A stretch of 64,000 nt of DNA from Myxococcales bacterium (lineage in GTDB: Bacteria; Myxococcota; UBA727; VGSZ01): NCBI GenBank assembly GCA_023248635.1, contig JAHFED010000007.1:62001-126000 (forward strand), in the 5' to 3' direction. Within the stretch, counting starts at the first letter, position 1. The number at the start of each line of letters is the position of its first letter. Position numbers and translations under genes: made by a program. The notes beneath the pieces are model-generated. The model was given only the letters and a program-made list of their open reading frames with translations. It did no database searches and was not told where the DNA came from. Shown here piece by piece: positions 24,256 through 33,613 of the stretch.

Positions 24256-25391
24256 GTGCCTTGCTCCTCGTCGTCGAGCCCGGCCACCCAGATCACCGTG
24301 ATGTTCGACGCGTCGGTCGAAAACACCATCGTGGTGCTGGTGGCGTCGATGGCCTCGACCTCAGCGGTGTTGTCTCCCAGCAGGGCCAGCTCGGTGGTCG
24401 GTACACTGTGGTTCTCGGCCAGCACCACGGGTGCGACGACGTCGAGGAAGTGCCGCTGCAGCTCGGCGAAGGCGCCGGGATCGGGGTCCTTCGACGTCGG
24501 CGGGTCGCTCTGGCTGATCAGCACAAAGACCGCGGCGGCGGCGGTCACGGCGGCCAGGGGCGCCAACGCGTGTCCCAGGGCCGACCGCAAGCGAGCAAAG
24601 AAGGACGGCGAAACGCTCGGCGTCGTCGTCTGCTTGGCGGGAGCTTGTTGCCGCTGGGTGGCCGCGATGGCCTGCAGGGCAGCAGCACCCGCTTTGTCGG
24701 CCAGCCGCAAGAAGGCAGCGCTGTCGGCGGCAGCACGCAGGGCTTCGGCGACGTGGGCGGTGAGCTGGGACTGGATCTGCAGCTCGTCGAGATGGGCGAC
24801 GTCGGCGCCGCACAGTCCAACCAGCTCGTTTTCTTCGGCGGCGGAGAGCTGCGCGTCGACGGCACCGGCGGAGAGGGCCCAGGCGCGCTCGGTGCGTTCG
24901 ACCTTGGCCAGCACGTGCTCGGGCAAGGTCTGCAGCGAGCGGGCGATCTCGGGCACGCCATCGAGGTGCACGGCGGCGCGGGTGACGTCGACGGCGGCGG
25001 CGAAGGCGAAGGCGGTGGCCGCGTGGTCCGGGGCGTCGAGGAATTGGTCGAGGCGCTGGGCTTGGGCGGGGGTGCAGGCGCCGTCGACGGCGAGGTGGGT
25101 CAGGTGCTCGATGGAGGCGGCGGCGTCGGGCAGGGCGGCGGGGTCGATGTCGGCCATGACCCGGGCGGCGATGGCGCCGTCGAGGTCGGTGCTCGTGCCG
25201 GTGTGCGAGGGGTGCAGCAGACGCTGGGTGGCGACGATTTGGTCAGCGAGGGCGTCGAGGGCGTCTTGGAGGTCGGGGCGTTGCGAGAGCTTGTGCAGGA
25301 GCGCGCTTTCATCGACCGACGAAAGCTCGCCATCGAGGAAGGCGCTCAAGAGCGCCAGCTCGTCTGAATCGGGTGCGCGCTTCGTGGACAC
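24252..25391 (-). CDS. Putative anti-sigma factor (single-pass membrane protein)
   Basis: The 379-residue protein begins, from the GTG at 25391, with DSDELALLSAFLDGELSS, the opening helix of anti-sigma factor domains (LLSAYLDGEL pattern). It lacks the Cys/His zinc ligands of zf-HC2 proteins. A second similar helical block occurs around 80-200. A membrane segment lies at about 275-295 (PLAAVTAAAAVFVLIS), followed by an extracytoplasmic C terminus. The GTG was preferred to an upstream TTG because AGGAGG lies 9 nt before it. It follows the ECF sigma gene and overlaps the secreted-protein gene, which fits a sigma/anti-sigma pair. The role is inferred from context. Confidence 0.62.
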   Translation of the reverse strand: MSTKRAPDSDELALLSAFLDGELSSVDESALLHKLSQRPDLQDALDALADQIVATQRLLHPSHTGTSTDLDGAIAARVMADIDPAALPDAAASIEHLTHLAVDGACTPAQAQRLDQFLDAPDHAATAFAFAAAVDVTRAAVHLDGVPEIARSLQTLPEHVLAKVERTERAWALSAGAVDAQLSAAEENELVGLCGADVAHLDELQIQSQLTAHVAEALRAAADSAAFLRLADKAGAAALQAIAATQRQQAPAKQTTTPSVSPSFFARLRSALGHALAPLAAVTAAAAVFVLISQSDPPTSKDPDPGAFAELQRHFLDVVAPVVLAENHSVPTTELALLGDNTAEVEAIDATSTTMVFSTDASNITVIWVAGLDDEEQGT

Positions 25392-25442
25392 GTCCGTCTG
25401 CCTCCTGAACCCCAAAAGAACCCGAAAAGACCATCAACCCGC

Positions 25443-26462
25443 TCAGACCATCGGCACTTTGGCCGCCGCACCCGCTCTTGAGGGCTCAGGCGAAGGCGTC
25501 GTCTTGCTGCGACGTTTCTCGCTGCCCTCCTCTTCAACGTCGACAGCGGGATCTGCCCCGGCCTTGGACGTCGGAGAATTCCTGCCTTCTTCCGAGGGCT
25601 TACCATCGAGGCCCCTGCCTTCTTCGATGCCCAGCATGGGGCGCAGGACGCGCTGTAGGTTTTTGCGGGCGTGAAAGAGGCGGCTCATCACGGTGCCCTT
25701 GGGGATGCCCAGGGTCTCTGAGATCTCCTCGTAAGACATGCCCTCGACCTCCCGCAGCAGCACGATGGCCCGGTGCTCTTCGGTGAGCTTGGCCAGGGCG
25801 ACGTCGATCTGCTTGCCCAGCTCTTTGTCGGTGCTGTTGCGCAGGGGATTGCTGCCCGAGAGCCGGGGGGCGAACTCGGCCGCTCCGTAGAGGGAGTCGT
25901 TGTCCAGGTTGACGGCGGCGGCGTCGTCGAGGTCGGTCTTTCGGCGTCGGGCGTCGGCGCGTTTGCGATCGATGCTGAGGTTGACGGCGATGCGGTAGAG
26001 CCAGGTCGAAAAGGCCGCGTTGCCCTCGAAGTCGACGAGCTTGCGGTGGGCCTTGATGAAGGCGTCTTGTACGACGTCCATGGCTTCGTCGCGGTCGCGC
26101 AGCATGCCGAAGGCGACGGAGAAGAGGCGCCCTTGGTGCGCGATCACGAGCTTCTGAAAAGCGTGGGTGTCGCCGGCCTTGGCCTTGTCGACGAGATCCT
26201 GGTCGCGGGCCCGATCGCGGGCGCGGCGCTCGTCGTTGGTGGCAGCGATGGTCTTGGCTTCGTTGACCAGCGATCGAGCTCGGGCCGCGCGTTCCGCTGC
26301 CGTTGGCCGCGCCGTCACCGGACGCGTGGCCTCGGCGAGGTCCGAATTGGCTGCTCGGCCTGGGCCCTCGGCCCCAGCCGACGGTAAAACCCCGCCCTCT
26401 TGGCCGGAGGGCAGAGAACCTGGCGCTTTCCCGTTTCCTGGCTCGCCCACGGGGCTCCTCAT
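25443..26462 (-). CDS. ECF-family RNA polymerase sigma factor (RpoE-like)
   Basis: The 339-residue protein has sigma region 2 from about residue 95 (DLVDKAKAGDTHAFQKLVIAH, then DEAMDVVQDAFIKAHRKL and AAFSTWLYRIAVNL) and region 4 from about 215 (LTEEHRAIVLLREVEGMSYE, ETLGIPKGTVMSRLFHARK). A disordered N terminus of about 90 residues and an acidic/basic C-terminal tail are extra. It would direct RNA polymerase to stress- or envelope-linked promoters. The ATG at 26462 is listed, but a GTG at 26450 with AGGAG 4 nt upstream is a good alternative. It heads the operon with the anti-sigma candidate and is divergent from the DUF4175 gene across 93 bp. Confidence 0.9.
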   Translation of the reverse strand: MRSPVGEPGNGKAPGSLPSGQEGGVLPSAGAEGPGRAANSDLAEATRPVTARPTAAERAARARSLVNEAKTIAATNDERRARDRARDQDLVDKAKAGDTHAFQKLVIAHQGRLFSVAFGMLRDRDEAMDVVQDAFIKAHRKLVDFEGNAAFSTWLYRIAVNLSIDRKRADARRRKTDLDDAAAVNLDNDSLYGAAEFAPRLSGSNPLRNSTDKELGKQIDVALAKLTEEHRAIVLLREVEGMSYEEISETLGIPKGTVMSRLFHARKNLQRVLRPMLGIEEGRGLDGKPSEEGRNSPTSKAGADPAVDVEEEGSEKRRSKTTPSPEPSRAGAAAKVPMV

Positions 26463-26555
26463 CTCCGACAGCTGCACGACGACGACGGCTGCACTATGAC
26501 ATACGCCAGCGGAACGTTCTCGAGAACCCGACGTCGCAGCACTCCTGAAGGTGAC

Positions 26556-29500
26556 ATGGCAGAGGCCGGCCCGCCCACCGCAATCCCCGCAGCAGCCACT
26601 GGATCCGCCCGGCGGGGTGCGGGGACCGGTGCTGCGTCGGCCTCGGTGCGGGGGCTGAACCGACTGCTGCAAGAAGCCCGGGGCCTGCTGCGCGTGGCAG
26701 CCGGGCTCGAAGTCGTCGCCGCCGCCGTGGCCGGGGGGATCGCTGCCGTCGTCGTCGCCGCTCTCGTCGTCGGCCTGGTGCCTTTTTCCGTTTGGCTGCG
26801 GGACCTGCTGCTGGCGCTGGTGGCGGTATCGGCATGTGCAAGCGCAGGCGTCGTCGTCGTTGTGCGCCTGTGGCCGCTGCGCCACGATCTCGTCGTCGCT
26901 GCTCGTCTCGAGGCCGCCTTGCGCCGCCGGGGACTCGATGTGCGCGATTTGGTGCGCTCGGCGGTCGAGCTGAGAGACACCTCCACCGACGGCCTGGTGG
27001 GTCGCTCGCGGGCCCTTTGCGACGCCCATGTGGGGCGCGCCGTCGACGTCGTCCGCTCCGGTCGTGCCTTGGAGTCGATGGCCGGGGTGGCCCTGGAACG
27101 GGCGGTGCCGACGCTGTTGTGCGCCGCCGCGAGCGTGCTGGTGCTGGGCGGCTGGTTCATCGCCCAACCCAGCTCGCTCTCGGCCCGGTTGGGGCGCCTT
27201 TTTGACGACGTCGCCGTGCATGCTGCTTTGGCCGAGCGTGCGTTGCAGCAGGCCCCCATCGTCACCGATCTCACACTGACCCTGCGCTATCCCGCGTACA
27301 TGGCCCTGGCCGATGAGGTGATCCCCGGCGCCTCTGGCGACGTCAGCGCCCCGCGCGGCACCGAGGTCACCATCGCCGGACGCGCCGACCGCGACATCGT
27401 TGGCGGCGCGCTGCTGATCACGGGCGGTCCAACAGAGCTGGCCCTGGCCGCCGAGGTCAGCAACCGACGACAACTGCGGGCCCACTTCGTCGTCGAGCAA
27501 GCGGGGGCCTGGCGCTTTCGCGTCGACGACGACGGCGACAGCTTGATCGATCCGGTGGCCCGCAAGATTCTCGTGCGCGCCGATGGAGCCCCGGTGGTGC
27601 GCCTCGAGGAGCCCAAGATCGACCAGGTCGTGCAGATCGACGACGACGTCGGCCTGGGCTTTTTCGCCGAAGACGACGTCGGCATCACCGAGGTGCGGGT
27701 GGTGGTGAAGCGGCAGGGGAGCTCGCGCGATCCCTTCATCAAGGTCCTGAGCGCGGGGTCGATCTCTGCTGGCTCCTCGCCGCGCCAGACCCGGGGGGTG
27801 GGATCCTTCGCCGTCAAAGACACCAGCGCGCGCCCCGGAGAGAAGCTGGCCGTGACCATCGAGGCCGTCGACAACGACACCATCTCTGGTCCCAAGGTCG
27901 GGCGCTCGAGCACGCGCATCCTCACGGTGTTTTCCGCGGCCCAGCACCACAAAGAGGTCATCGCCCGCCTCGATGCCCTCCTGGGCCAGATGGTCGAGGT
28001 CCTCGGTGACGAGCTCGAAGCACCTTTCGCCGTCGAGAAAGAGGCTGCTGGCCAACGCAAGGTCCTCGAGCGCCACAAGCTTGCGGCGCCCCGCGTCGCC
28101 GCGCTGCTGCAGCTCTTCGACGAGACCCTGGCCGCCGTCGCCCAAGACCAGTTCTTTGCCCTCGGGCCGGGCGGCCCAGGGCTCAACGACGACGCCGTCC
28201 GCCGGGCCCTGGCCAACATGCGTTTGGAATTGACCCACGCCGAACTCGACCAGCGCAATGCCGTCGAACGCACCCCACCTCCTGTCGACGTCCGACCAGC
28301 GGCCCTGGGCTTGTGGCGTCGTCTGATCGATGTGCAGGGCGTCTTCGTCGCGCGCCTCGAGAAGCACATTCTTTATCTCGAGGACCTCATCCAGCGCGAG
28401 CGCGTGCTCGAGGCCCAGAAGCTGGTCAACGACATGAAGCGCGCGCAGCAGGATCTGAAAGAGCTGCTGCAGCAATACAAAGAGTCCGGCGATCCGAACA
28501 AACGCGACGCCCTCCTCGACGAGATACGCCGCATGCAAGAGCAACTGCGCGAGCTCGGGGCGCGCTTGTCGGAGCTGCGACGCGAGGTGCCCGACGAATA
28601 CCTCAACGAAGAAGCCCTGCAGGGCGAAGCCATGATGGAGCAGGCGTCGTCGTTGGACGAGATGATCGAAGAGGGTCGACTCGACGAGGCGCAAAAGACC
28701 CTCGAGCAAATGCTCGAACAAACCCAAAAGATGGTCGACGAGCTCGAAAAGACCGGCGACGACCTCGGTGGCGACGAGAACAAGGCCCTGCGCGATAAGA
28801 TGGAGCGCTTTGGCCAGGAGCTCTCGGCCTTGCAGCAGGCCCAGCAGGAAGAGCTCGAAGCCACCGAGCGGGCGATGGAGGCCGCGGGCAAAAAGCTCGA
28901 GGAAAAGACCAAGCCCAAGCTCGACAAGGCCTTCGCCGAGGCCCGCAAGAAGGCCCAGCGCGCGGCGGAGGAATTGCAGAAAGTCGAGCATGACGGGCTC
29001 ACCGGCAACGAAGAAGAAGACGTCGACGCCGCCACCGCTCGCACTGCGGACTTGCAGAAAGCGTTGGCCTCGGGCGACGTCGAGGATGCCCTGAGGGCTG
29101 CTGAGGAGGCCGAGAGTGCGGCGCGCACGGCCGAAGGATCGCTCGACGATCGGCAGAAGGGTCCGCGCGGTCGCTTCGCGTTTTCGGCGGGCAAGCTCGA
29201 GGCGGCAGAGAAGGAGCTGCGCGAGGCCAGCGACGCCCTTGGCGATGTGCGCAAGCTGCTCGAAGGCGCCGCCCCCGATCCCTCGCAGATGATGAGCGCC
29301 AAAGAGCGGGAGCGCCTGGGCAAGCAGGGCGATCGTCAGAGTCAGCTCGGGGAACAGGCGCAGAAGTTGGGGCAGCTCATGGAGGAGATCGGCAAAGACG
29401 CGCCCATCTTTGGACCCGAGCACAAGCAAAAGGTCGACGGCGCCCGCCAGGCCATGGAGCGCGCCAGCCGCCAGCTCAAAGGTCGGACGGACAAAGACGG

Positions 29501-29807
29501 GGTCCGCAGTGCGCGGCAGTCACAGTCGCAGGCGGTGCAATCCCTCAAGGCGTTGCAGGAGGCGATGGAGCAGATGGGCAAGGGCGGCGGCGGCGGCATG
29601 CCTCTTCCGCTTCCTGGGGGTGGGTCTCCCGGCAGCGAGGGGGAAGGCCAGCGCGGCGTGCGCAAGGAAGACGTCAAGATCCCCGACGGCAGCGACTTCA
29701 AGGTCAAAGACGCCTTCCGCAAGGACATCCTCGACGCCATGCGCGAAGGGGCGCCCAAGGACTGGGCCGGCGAAGTGAAGCGCTACTACGAGGAGCTCAT
29801 CAAATGA
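26556..29807 (+). CDS. DUF4175-like large membrane/coiled-coil protein
   Basis: The 1083-residue protein has two hydrophobic segments near residues 45-75 and 80-105, a third near 195-215, then a beta-rich periplasmic part (about 240-460) with Ig-like strands (LTLRYPAYMAL, APRGTEVTIAGRA). A very long charged coiled coil (about 600-950) and a Gly-rich C terminus (GGGGGMPLPLPGGG) follow. This matches the DUF4175/TIGR02302-type architecture. The function of the family is unknown. It overlaps the downstream peptidase gene by 4 bp (ATGA) and faces the ECF sigma gene, so it may belong to that regulon. A start further upstream is open but low-complexity. Confidence 0.75.
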   Translation: MAEAGPPTAIPAAATGSARRGAGTGAASASVRGLNRLLQEARGLLRVAAGLEVVAAAVAGGIAAVVVAALVVGLVPFSVWLRDLLLALVAVSACASAGVVVVVRLWPLRHDLVVAARLEAALRRRGLDVRDLVRSAVELRDTSTDGLVGRSRALCDAHVGRAVDVVRSGRALESMAGVALERAVPTLLCAAASVLVLGGWFIAQPSSLSARLGRLFDDVAVHAALAERALQQAPIVTDLTLTLRYPAYMALADEVIPGASGDVSAPRGTEVTIAGRADRDIVGGALLITGGPTELALAAEVSNRRQLRAHFVVEQAGAWRFRVDDDGDSLIDPVARKILVRADGAPVVRLEEPKIDQVVQIDDDVGLGFFAEDDVGITEVRVVVKRQGSSRDPFIKVLSAGSISAGSSPRQTRGVGSFAVKDTSARPGEKLAVTIEAVDNDTISGPKVGRSSTRILTVFSAAQHHKEVIARLDALLGQMVEVLGDELEAPFAVEKEAAGQRKVLERHKLAAPRVAALLQLFDETLAAVAQDQFFALGPGGPGLNDDAVRRALANMRLELTHAELDQRNAVERTPPPVDVRPAALGLWRRLIDVQGVFVARLEKHILYLEDLIQRERVLEAQKLVNDMKRAQQDLKELLQQYKESGDPNKRDALLDEIRRMQEQLRELGARLSELRREVPDEYLNEEALQGEAMMEQASSLDEMIEEGRLDEAQKTLEQMLEQTQKMVDELEKTGDDLGGDENKALRDKMERFGQELSALQQAQQEELEATERAMEAAGKKLEEKTKPKLDKAFAEARKKAQRAAEELQKVEHDGLTGNEEEDVDAATARTADLQKALASGDVEDALRAAEEAESAARTAEGSLDDRQKGPRGRFAFSAGKLEAAEKELREASDALGDVRKLLEGAAPDPSQMMSAKERERLGKQGDRQSQLGEQAQKLGQLMEEIGKDAPIFGPEHKQKVDGARQAMERASRQLKGRTDKDGVRSARQSQSQAVQSLKALQEAMEQMGKGGGGGMPLPLPGGGSPGSEGEGQRGVRKEDVKIPDGSDFKVKDAFRKDILDAMREGAPKDWAGEVKRYYEELIK

Positions 29808-32008
29808 GCCGATCCCCGCGCGGCAAAGCCTGCTTCCTCCCCTCCCGCCTGTTGGCGAGGGGAACTGCCGAGCCAGCACAGCAAGATGGGGCCGACGTCG
29901 AGCTCCTCGCCGCACCGGCCACCCTCTCTCGAGGACGGGAGAGGGTCAGCGGCGTTGTGCTCAGTCTGTTCCTGCTTTTGTCGACGTCGACCTCGGCAGC
30001 AGCGTCGTCGGCGGAGGACGTTGCCGATCGCCTCGCCCAGGGAAACCGCGCGCTGCAGGATTGGCAGCTCGACGAAGCCGCCGCCCTCGCTGTGGCCCTG
30101 GATCGGGAGCTGCCCGACGTGCCTCCCGTTCAGGCCCTGCTCGGCGCCGTGAAGTTCCACCAGGGCGACTACGACGGCGCTGTCACCTTGCTGCGTCGGG
30201 CCGCCGAAGCCGGCGACGTCTCGGGTGGGGCGGGACTCTTGCCGCTGGCCGAGAGCACGCTGAAAGAGACCCGGGGCTCGGTGTCTGCGGAGAGCAAACA
30301 CTTCGTCGTGCGGGTGCCAGCGGGGAAGGACGAGCTGCTCTTGCCCATCGCCTTGTGGGCCCTCGAGGACGCCTTCACGCACATCACCGCAGCCTTCGAC
30401 TACGTACCGCAGCACAAGATCGCCGTCGACGTCCTGCACGATGCCCGCGGGTTGGCCAGCGTGTCGACGCTGACGCAGAAGGAGATCGAGACATCGGGGA
30501 CCATTGCGTTGTGCAAATTCAACAGGTTAATGATCACCAGTCCAAAGGCGCTGGCGAGAGGCTATGCTTGGCTTGATACTCTTTCCCATGAATTCTTGCA
30601 TTTGATCATCTCGGAAAAGAGCAAAAACACCGTTCCAATTTGGCTGCATGAGGGGCTTGCGAAATACAACGAAACCCGTTGGCGGGGACCGCCGGGCCTC
30701 GCCCTCGACCCAGCCTCCGAGAACCTGCTGGCCCGCGGATTCAAGAACAACAAGCTCATCACCTTCGAACAGATGCATCCATCGATGGCGAAGTTGCCGT
30801 CGCAAGAAGACACCTCATTGGCCTTCGCCGAAGTATTCTCGGTGATCGAATTCATCGAAAACACTGTTTTGCCGTCGGATGGAAAACGCGCGACCAATGT
30901 GCTCTTGGAAAGTCTGCGCGATGACCTGTCGATGGACAGCGCACTGCAGAAAGCCACGGGCCGTGATCTCGCCGGACTGCAGCGCGATTGGCGCTCGTAT
31001 CTGAAGAAGCGCCCCTTCAAGCTCGTGCCCGGGGCCGAGCCGCAGACGCTGACCTTCGTCAAGAACGCCCGCGGGGCCGGGCCCTCCGCCGACGAAGCAG
31101 AAGACGAAGCCGCGCTGCGCGAGGGGGCGGCCAAGGGGGTCGAGGGACGACGCTTCGTGCGCCTGGGAAACCTGCTGCGGGAGCGCCGACGTCTGAAGGC
31201 TGCGGCTGTCGAATACGAGCGCGCGACCCTCATCACCGGCGTCACCAGCCCGGCGTTGCACAACCGCCTGGCCGCCGTGTGGCTCGAGACCGGCGAGGTG
31301 CAGAAGGCCAAAGAGGTGCTGCAAAAGACCGTCGTCGTCTTCCCCGACGACCCCCAAACCCGCGTGCTCTTGGGTCGCATCGCTTTGCGCGCCGAGCAGT
31401 GGAGCGAAGCCCGCGCCCAATACGAACGCGCCACCTGGGAGAACCCCTTCATTCCCGAGGTGCACGTCGCTCTCTTGGCCGTCGCCGACAAGACAGCCGA
31501 CAAAGCCCTGGCCGAGCGCAGCCAGACCGCCCTGCGCCTCTTGGCCGGACACCAACAGCAACACCCCGACGCCGCCTTCGTGGCCGCCGAAGGCGACGAC
31601 GCCGGCCTGCTGACCCTGCGCTCCGATCCCTGGGCCAAACTCTTCATCGACGGTGTCGACACCAACCGCATCACGCCGGTGGTGGAGCTGCGCTTGAGGC
31701 CCGGCAAGCACTATCTGCGGCTCGAAGATCCTGTCGGCGGACGGGCGGACGGCGCCGCCGTCGACGTCATCGCTGGTCACACCGAGAACATGCAGCTGAC
31801 CTTGCGCGCACTCAGCGAGCAGCAAAGGCGCGCTCTCTTTGCCGCCGAGGCCGTCGCCCTGCCCAGGCCCTCCGTCGTCGAGAAGCCAGTACCCTCCAGC
31901 GGCGACGTCGTTGTGCCGCCTTGGGTCGAGGGCGACGCTGACAGCACCTCCCTTGATCCCCACGACGTCCAGCAGGAGGTGCAACGCCTCTTGGGTGGAC
32001 CGCAGTGA
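29804..32008 (+). CDS. Gluzincin-like (Peptidase_MA) protein with TPR repeats and PEGA domain
   Basis: The 734-residue protein has an N-terminal hydrophobic segment (VVLSLFLLLSTSTSA) after an unusual 50-residue leader. TPR-like helices (75-130) follow, then a metallopeptidase domain with HEFLH (His262, Glu263, His266) and the third ligand Glu283 in WLHEGLA. More TPR-like repeats (about 440-560) and a C-terminal PEGA domain (LRSDPWAKLFIDGVD, then LRPGKHYLRLEDP) complete it. It is probably periplasmic or envelope-bound, processing or binding surface polymers. The leader is encoded by a hairpin-rich element, so the true start may be the GTG before LSLFLLL. It overlaps the DUF4175 gene. Confidence 0.8.
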   Translation: MSRSPRGKACFLPSRLLARGTAEPAQQDGADVELLAAPATLSRGRERVSGVVLSLFLLLSTSTSAAASSAEDVADRLAQGNRALQDWQLDEAAALAVALDRELPDVPPVQALLGAVKFHQGDYDGAVTLLRRAAEAGDVSGGAGLLPLAESTLKETRGSVSAESKHFVVRVPAGKDELLLPIALWALEDAFTHITAAFDYVPQHKIAVDVLHDARGLASVSTLTQKEIETSGTIALCKFNRLMITSPKALARGYAWLDTLSHEFLHLIISEKSKNTVPIWLHEGLAKYNETRWRGPPGLALDPASENLLARGFKNNKLITFEQMHPSMAKLPSQEDTSLAFAEVFSVIEFIENTVLPSDGKRATNVLLESLRDDLSMDSALQKATGRDLAGLQRDWRSYLKKRPFKLVPGAEPQTLTFVKNARGAGPSADEAEDEAALREGAAKGVEGRRFVRLGNLLRERRRLKAAAVEYERATLITGVTSPALHNRLAAVWLETGEVQKAKEVLQKTVVVFPDDPQTRVLLGRIALRAEQWSEARAQYERATWENPFIPEVHVALLAVADKTADKALAERSQTALRLLAGHQQQHPDAAFVAAEGDDAGLLTLRSDPWAKLFIDGVDTNRITPVVELRLRPGKHYLRLEDPVGGRADGAAVDVIAGHTENMQLTLRALSEQQRRALFAAEAVALPRPSVVEKPVPSSGDVVVPPWVEGDADSTSLDPHDVQQEVQRLLGGPQ

Positions 32009-32028
32009 CGTCTTGGAGTCCTGCGGTG

Positions 32029-32090
32029 TTCAAGACGGGCCAGCGTCTTGAACATCCAAACTTCAAGCCGCAGGCGCGTCTCAAAGTGCT
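32029..32090. repeat. Palindromic repeat A, one direct and one inverted degenerate unit
   Basis: A core at 32029-32052 (TTCAAGACGGGCCAGCGTC, then TTGAA) has one arm mismatch. It is followed by CATCCAAAC, as in the 13625 array, and by a degenerate opposite-orientation unit to about 32090. It lies in the 108-bp convergent gap between the peptidase gene and the DASS transporter. Confidence 0.85.
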
Positions 32091-32116
32091 TCCTGGTTTG
32101 AGCCGTTGGCACGGCC

Positions 32117-33568
32117 TCAAGAGGTGACCAGCACCAGCACGCCGACGACGACGATGACGTAGCCGATGGCGTCGAAGACAACGCCCGTGGTGGCCATCTG
32201 GCGCACGCTTACGGCCCCGGTGGCGTAGGCCATGGCATTGGGAGCGGTGCTGATGGGCATCATGAAGCCAAAGCTCGCGCCCAGCGTGGCTCCCAGGACG
32301 GCCACGCGGGGATCGACGCCGGCCGCCTGGGCCAGGCCGATGGCCAGCGGGATCACCAGGGTGGCCGACGCCGTGTTGCTGGCCAGCTCCGACAACAGCA
32401 GCGCCACCGCCGTCACCAGCGCCACCACCGCCCAGGTCGCGTGGACGCCAGAGGCCTCGAGCAGCGCGCTGCCCCACACCTTGGCCAGCCCGCTCTTGTT
32501 GGCGAGGTCGCCCAGCAAGATGCCGCCGCCAAAGAGGATGACCGTGCCCCAGTCGATGTGCCGCGCCTCGTCCCACGACAGGGCCCGCCGCGCGGGCTCG
32601 CCGCGCTGGTGGATGGGCCAGACAAAGAGCAAGGCGGTGGCGACGAGGGCCACCACCTCCTCCGAGAGGTGGGTCTTCACGGTCTTGACGGCCTCGACCT
32701 CAAGGAGCTCCAAAATGCCGGGCACGATCCACAAGCTCACTGCGAGCAGGAAGGCGCTGAGCGCGGCGATTTCCCCCCGGCTCCACGGCGGCGTCGACGT
32801 CGGCGCCTGCTTCGTCAGGGGTTGTCCGGGCCGCAGCCCAAAGCGCCAGGCCAACAAGGCGATCATCGCCACCAACATCACGCTGCCAATGGGGAGTCCC
32901 ACCCCCATCCAGCCGCCGAAGGTCAGGGGCGTCGCTTGGGCCTGAAGGGCGCGCATGCCGATCAGGTTGGGAGGAGTGCCCACGGGCGTGCACAGGCCGC
33001 CCATGGACGCGCCCCAAGCAACGCCGAGCACCAGGGCGGCGCGCAGCCCCTTGCCTTGCTCTGCTGAGGTGCCGGCCAGCGCCAGGGCGATGGGCAGCAC
33101 CACGGCCGTGGCAGCAGCGTTGGAGATCCACATCGAGAGCGCAAAGGCCGTCGTCGACGTCGCCACCAGGGCCGAGAGCCGGCCGTTGGCGTGTCGGGTG
33201 AGGGCTGCGGCCAGCCTTTCGCCCAAGCCGTGAATGCGCATGGCTTCAGCGATCATGAAGCTGCCGACGAACAAAAACAGGATCGGGTTGCCCAAGGCGG
33301 CGAAGGCCTCCTTGACGCTGCAGGCGCCCACCAGGGGAGCGGCGGCGACGACGACGAGGGCGGTGGCGGCGGGGTGGATGGCCTCGCTCACCCACAAGAT
33401 CGCGGCGGCGAGGAAGAGGCCGGCGACGATGCCCCGCTCGGCCCCGATCCACCACGCGCTGCCCACCCCCAGCCCCAGCGCCAACAAGGGAAAGCCCAGC
33501 GCCCGCAGCGGCGAAGGCGGCGACGTCCTCGAGGTGGACAGGGCTGCGGCCGGTTCGGTCGGGCTCAC
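32117..33568 (-). CDS. DASS/SLC13-family sodium:anion (dicarboxylate/sulfate) symporter
   Basis: The 483-residue protein has about 11-12 hydrophobic segments. It carries the two SNT-type motifs of the family in pseudo-symmetric positions (ISNAAATAV near 150 and SNTASATLV near 405) and TPVGTPPNLIG near 210. These loops bind sodium and the anion in DASS carriers such as VcINDY. It would import dicarboxylates or sulfate across the inner membrane; the exact substrate cannot be told. The start is a GTG at 33568, divergent from the methyltransferase gene by 45 bp. Repeat A lies at its 3' end. Confidence 0.87.
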   Translation of the reverse strand: MSPTEPAAALSTSRTSPPSPLRALGFPLLALGLGVGSAWWIGAERGIVAGLFLAAAILWVSEAIHPAATALVVVAAAPLVGACSVKEAFAALGNPILFLFVGSFMIAEAMRIHGLGERLAAALTRHANGRLSALVATSTTAFALSMWISNAAATAVVLPIALALAGTSAEQGKGLRAALVLGVAWGASMGGLCTPVGTPPNLIGMRALQAQATPLTFGGWMGVGLPIGSVMLVAMIALLAWRFGLRPGQPLTKQAPTSTPPWSRGEIAALSAFLLAVSLWIVPGILELLEVEAVKTVKTHLSEEVVALVATALLFVWPIHQRGEPARRALSWDEARHIDWGTVILFGGGILLGDLANKSGLAKVWGSALLEASGVHATWAVVALVTAVALLLSELASNTASATLVIPLAIGLAQAAGVDPRVAVLGATLGASFGFMMPISTAPNAMAYATGAVSVRQMATTGVVFDAIGYVIVVVGVLVLVTS

Positions 33569-33613
33569 GCCGGCAGGGTTGCACCAAACGCTCAGGGGCA
33601 GAAGGTTGGCGCC

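Noticed and set aside
25443-29429. Very long minus-strand open frame extending the sigma factor N terminus by about 990 codons
   Set aside because: The extension lies antisense to the DUF4175 gene, which has coiled-coil and membrane features and normal codon use; the sigma homology starts only in the last 340 codons.
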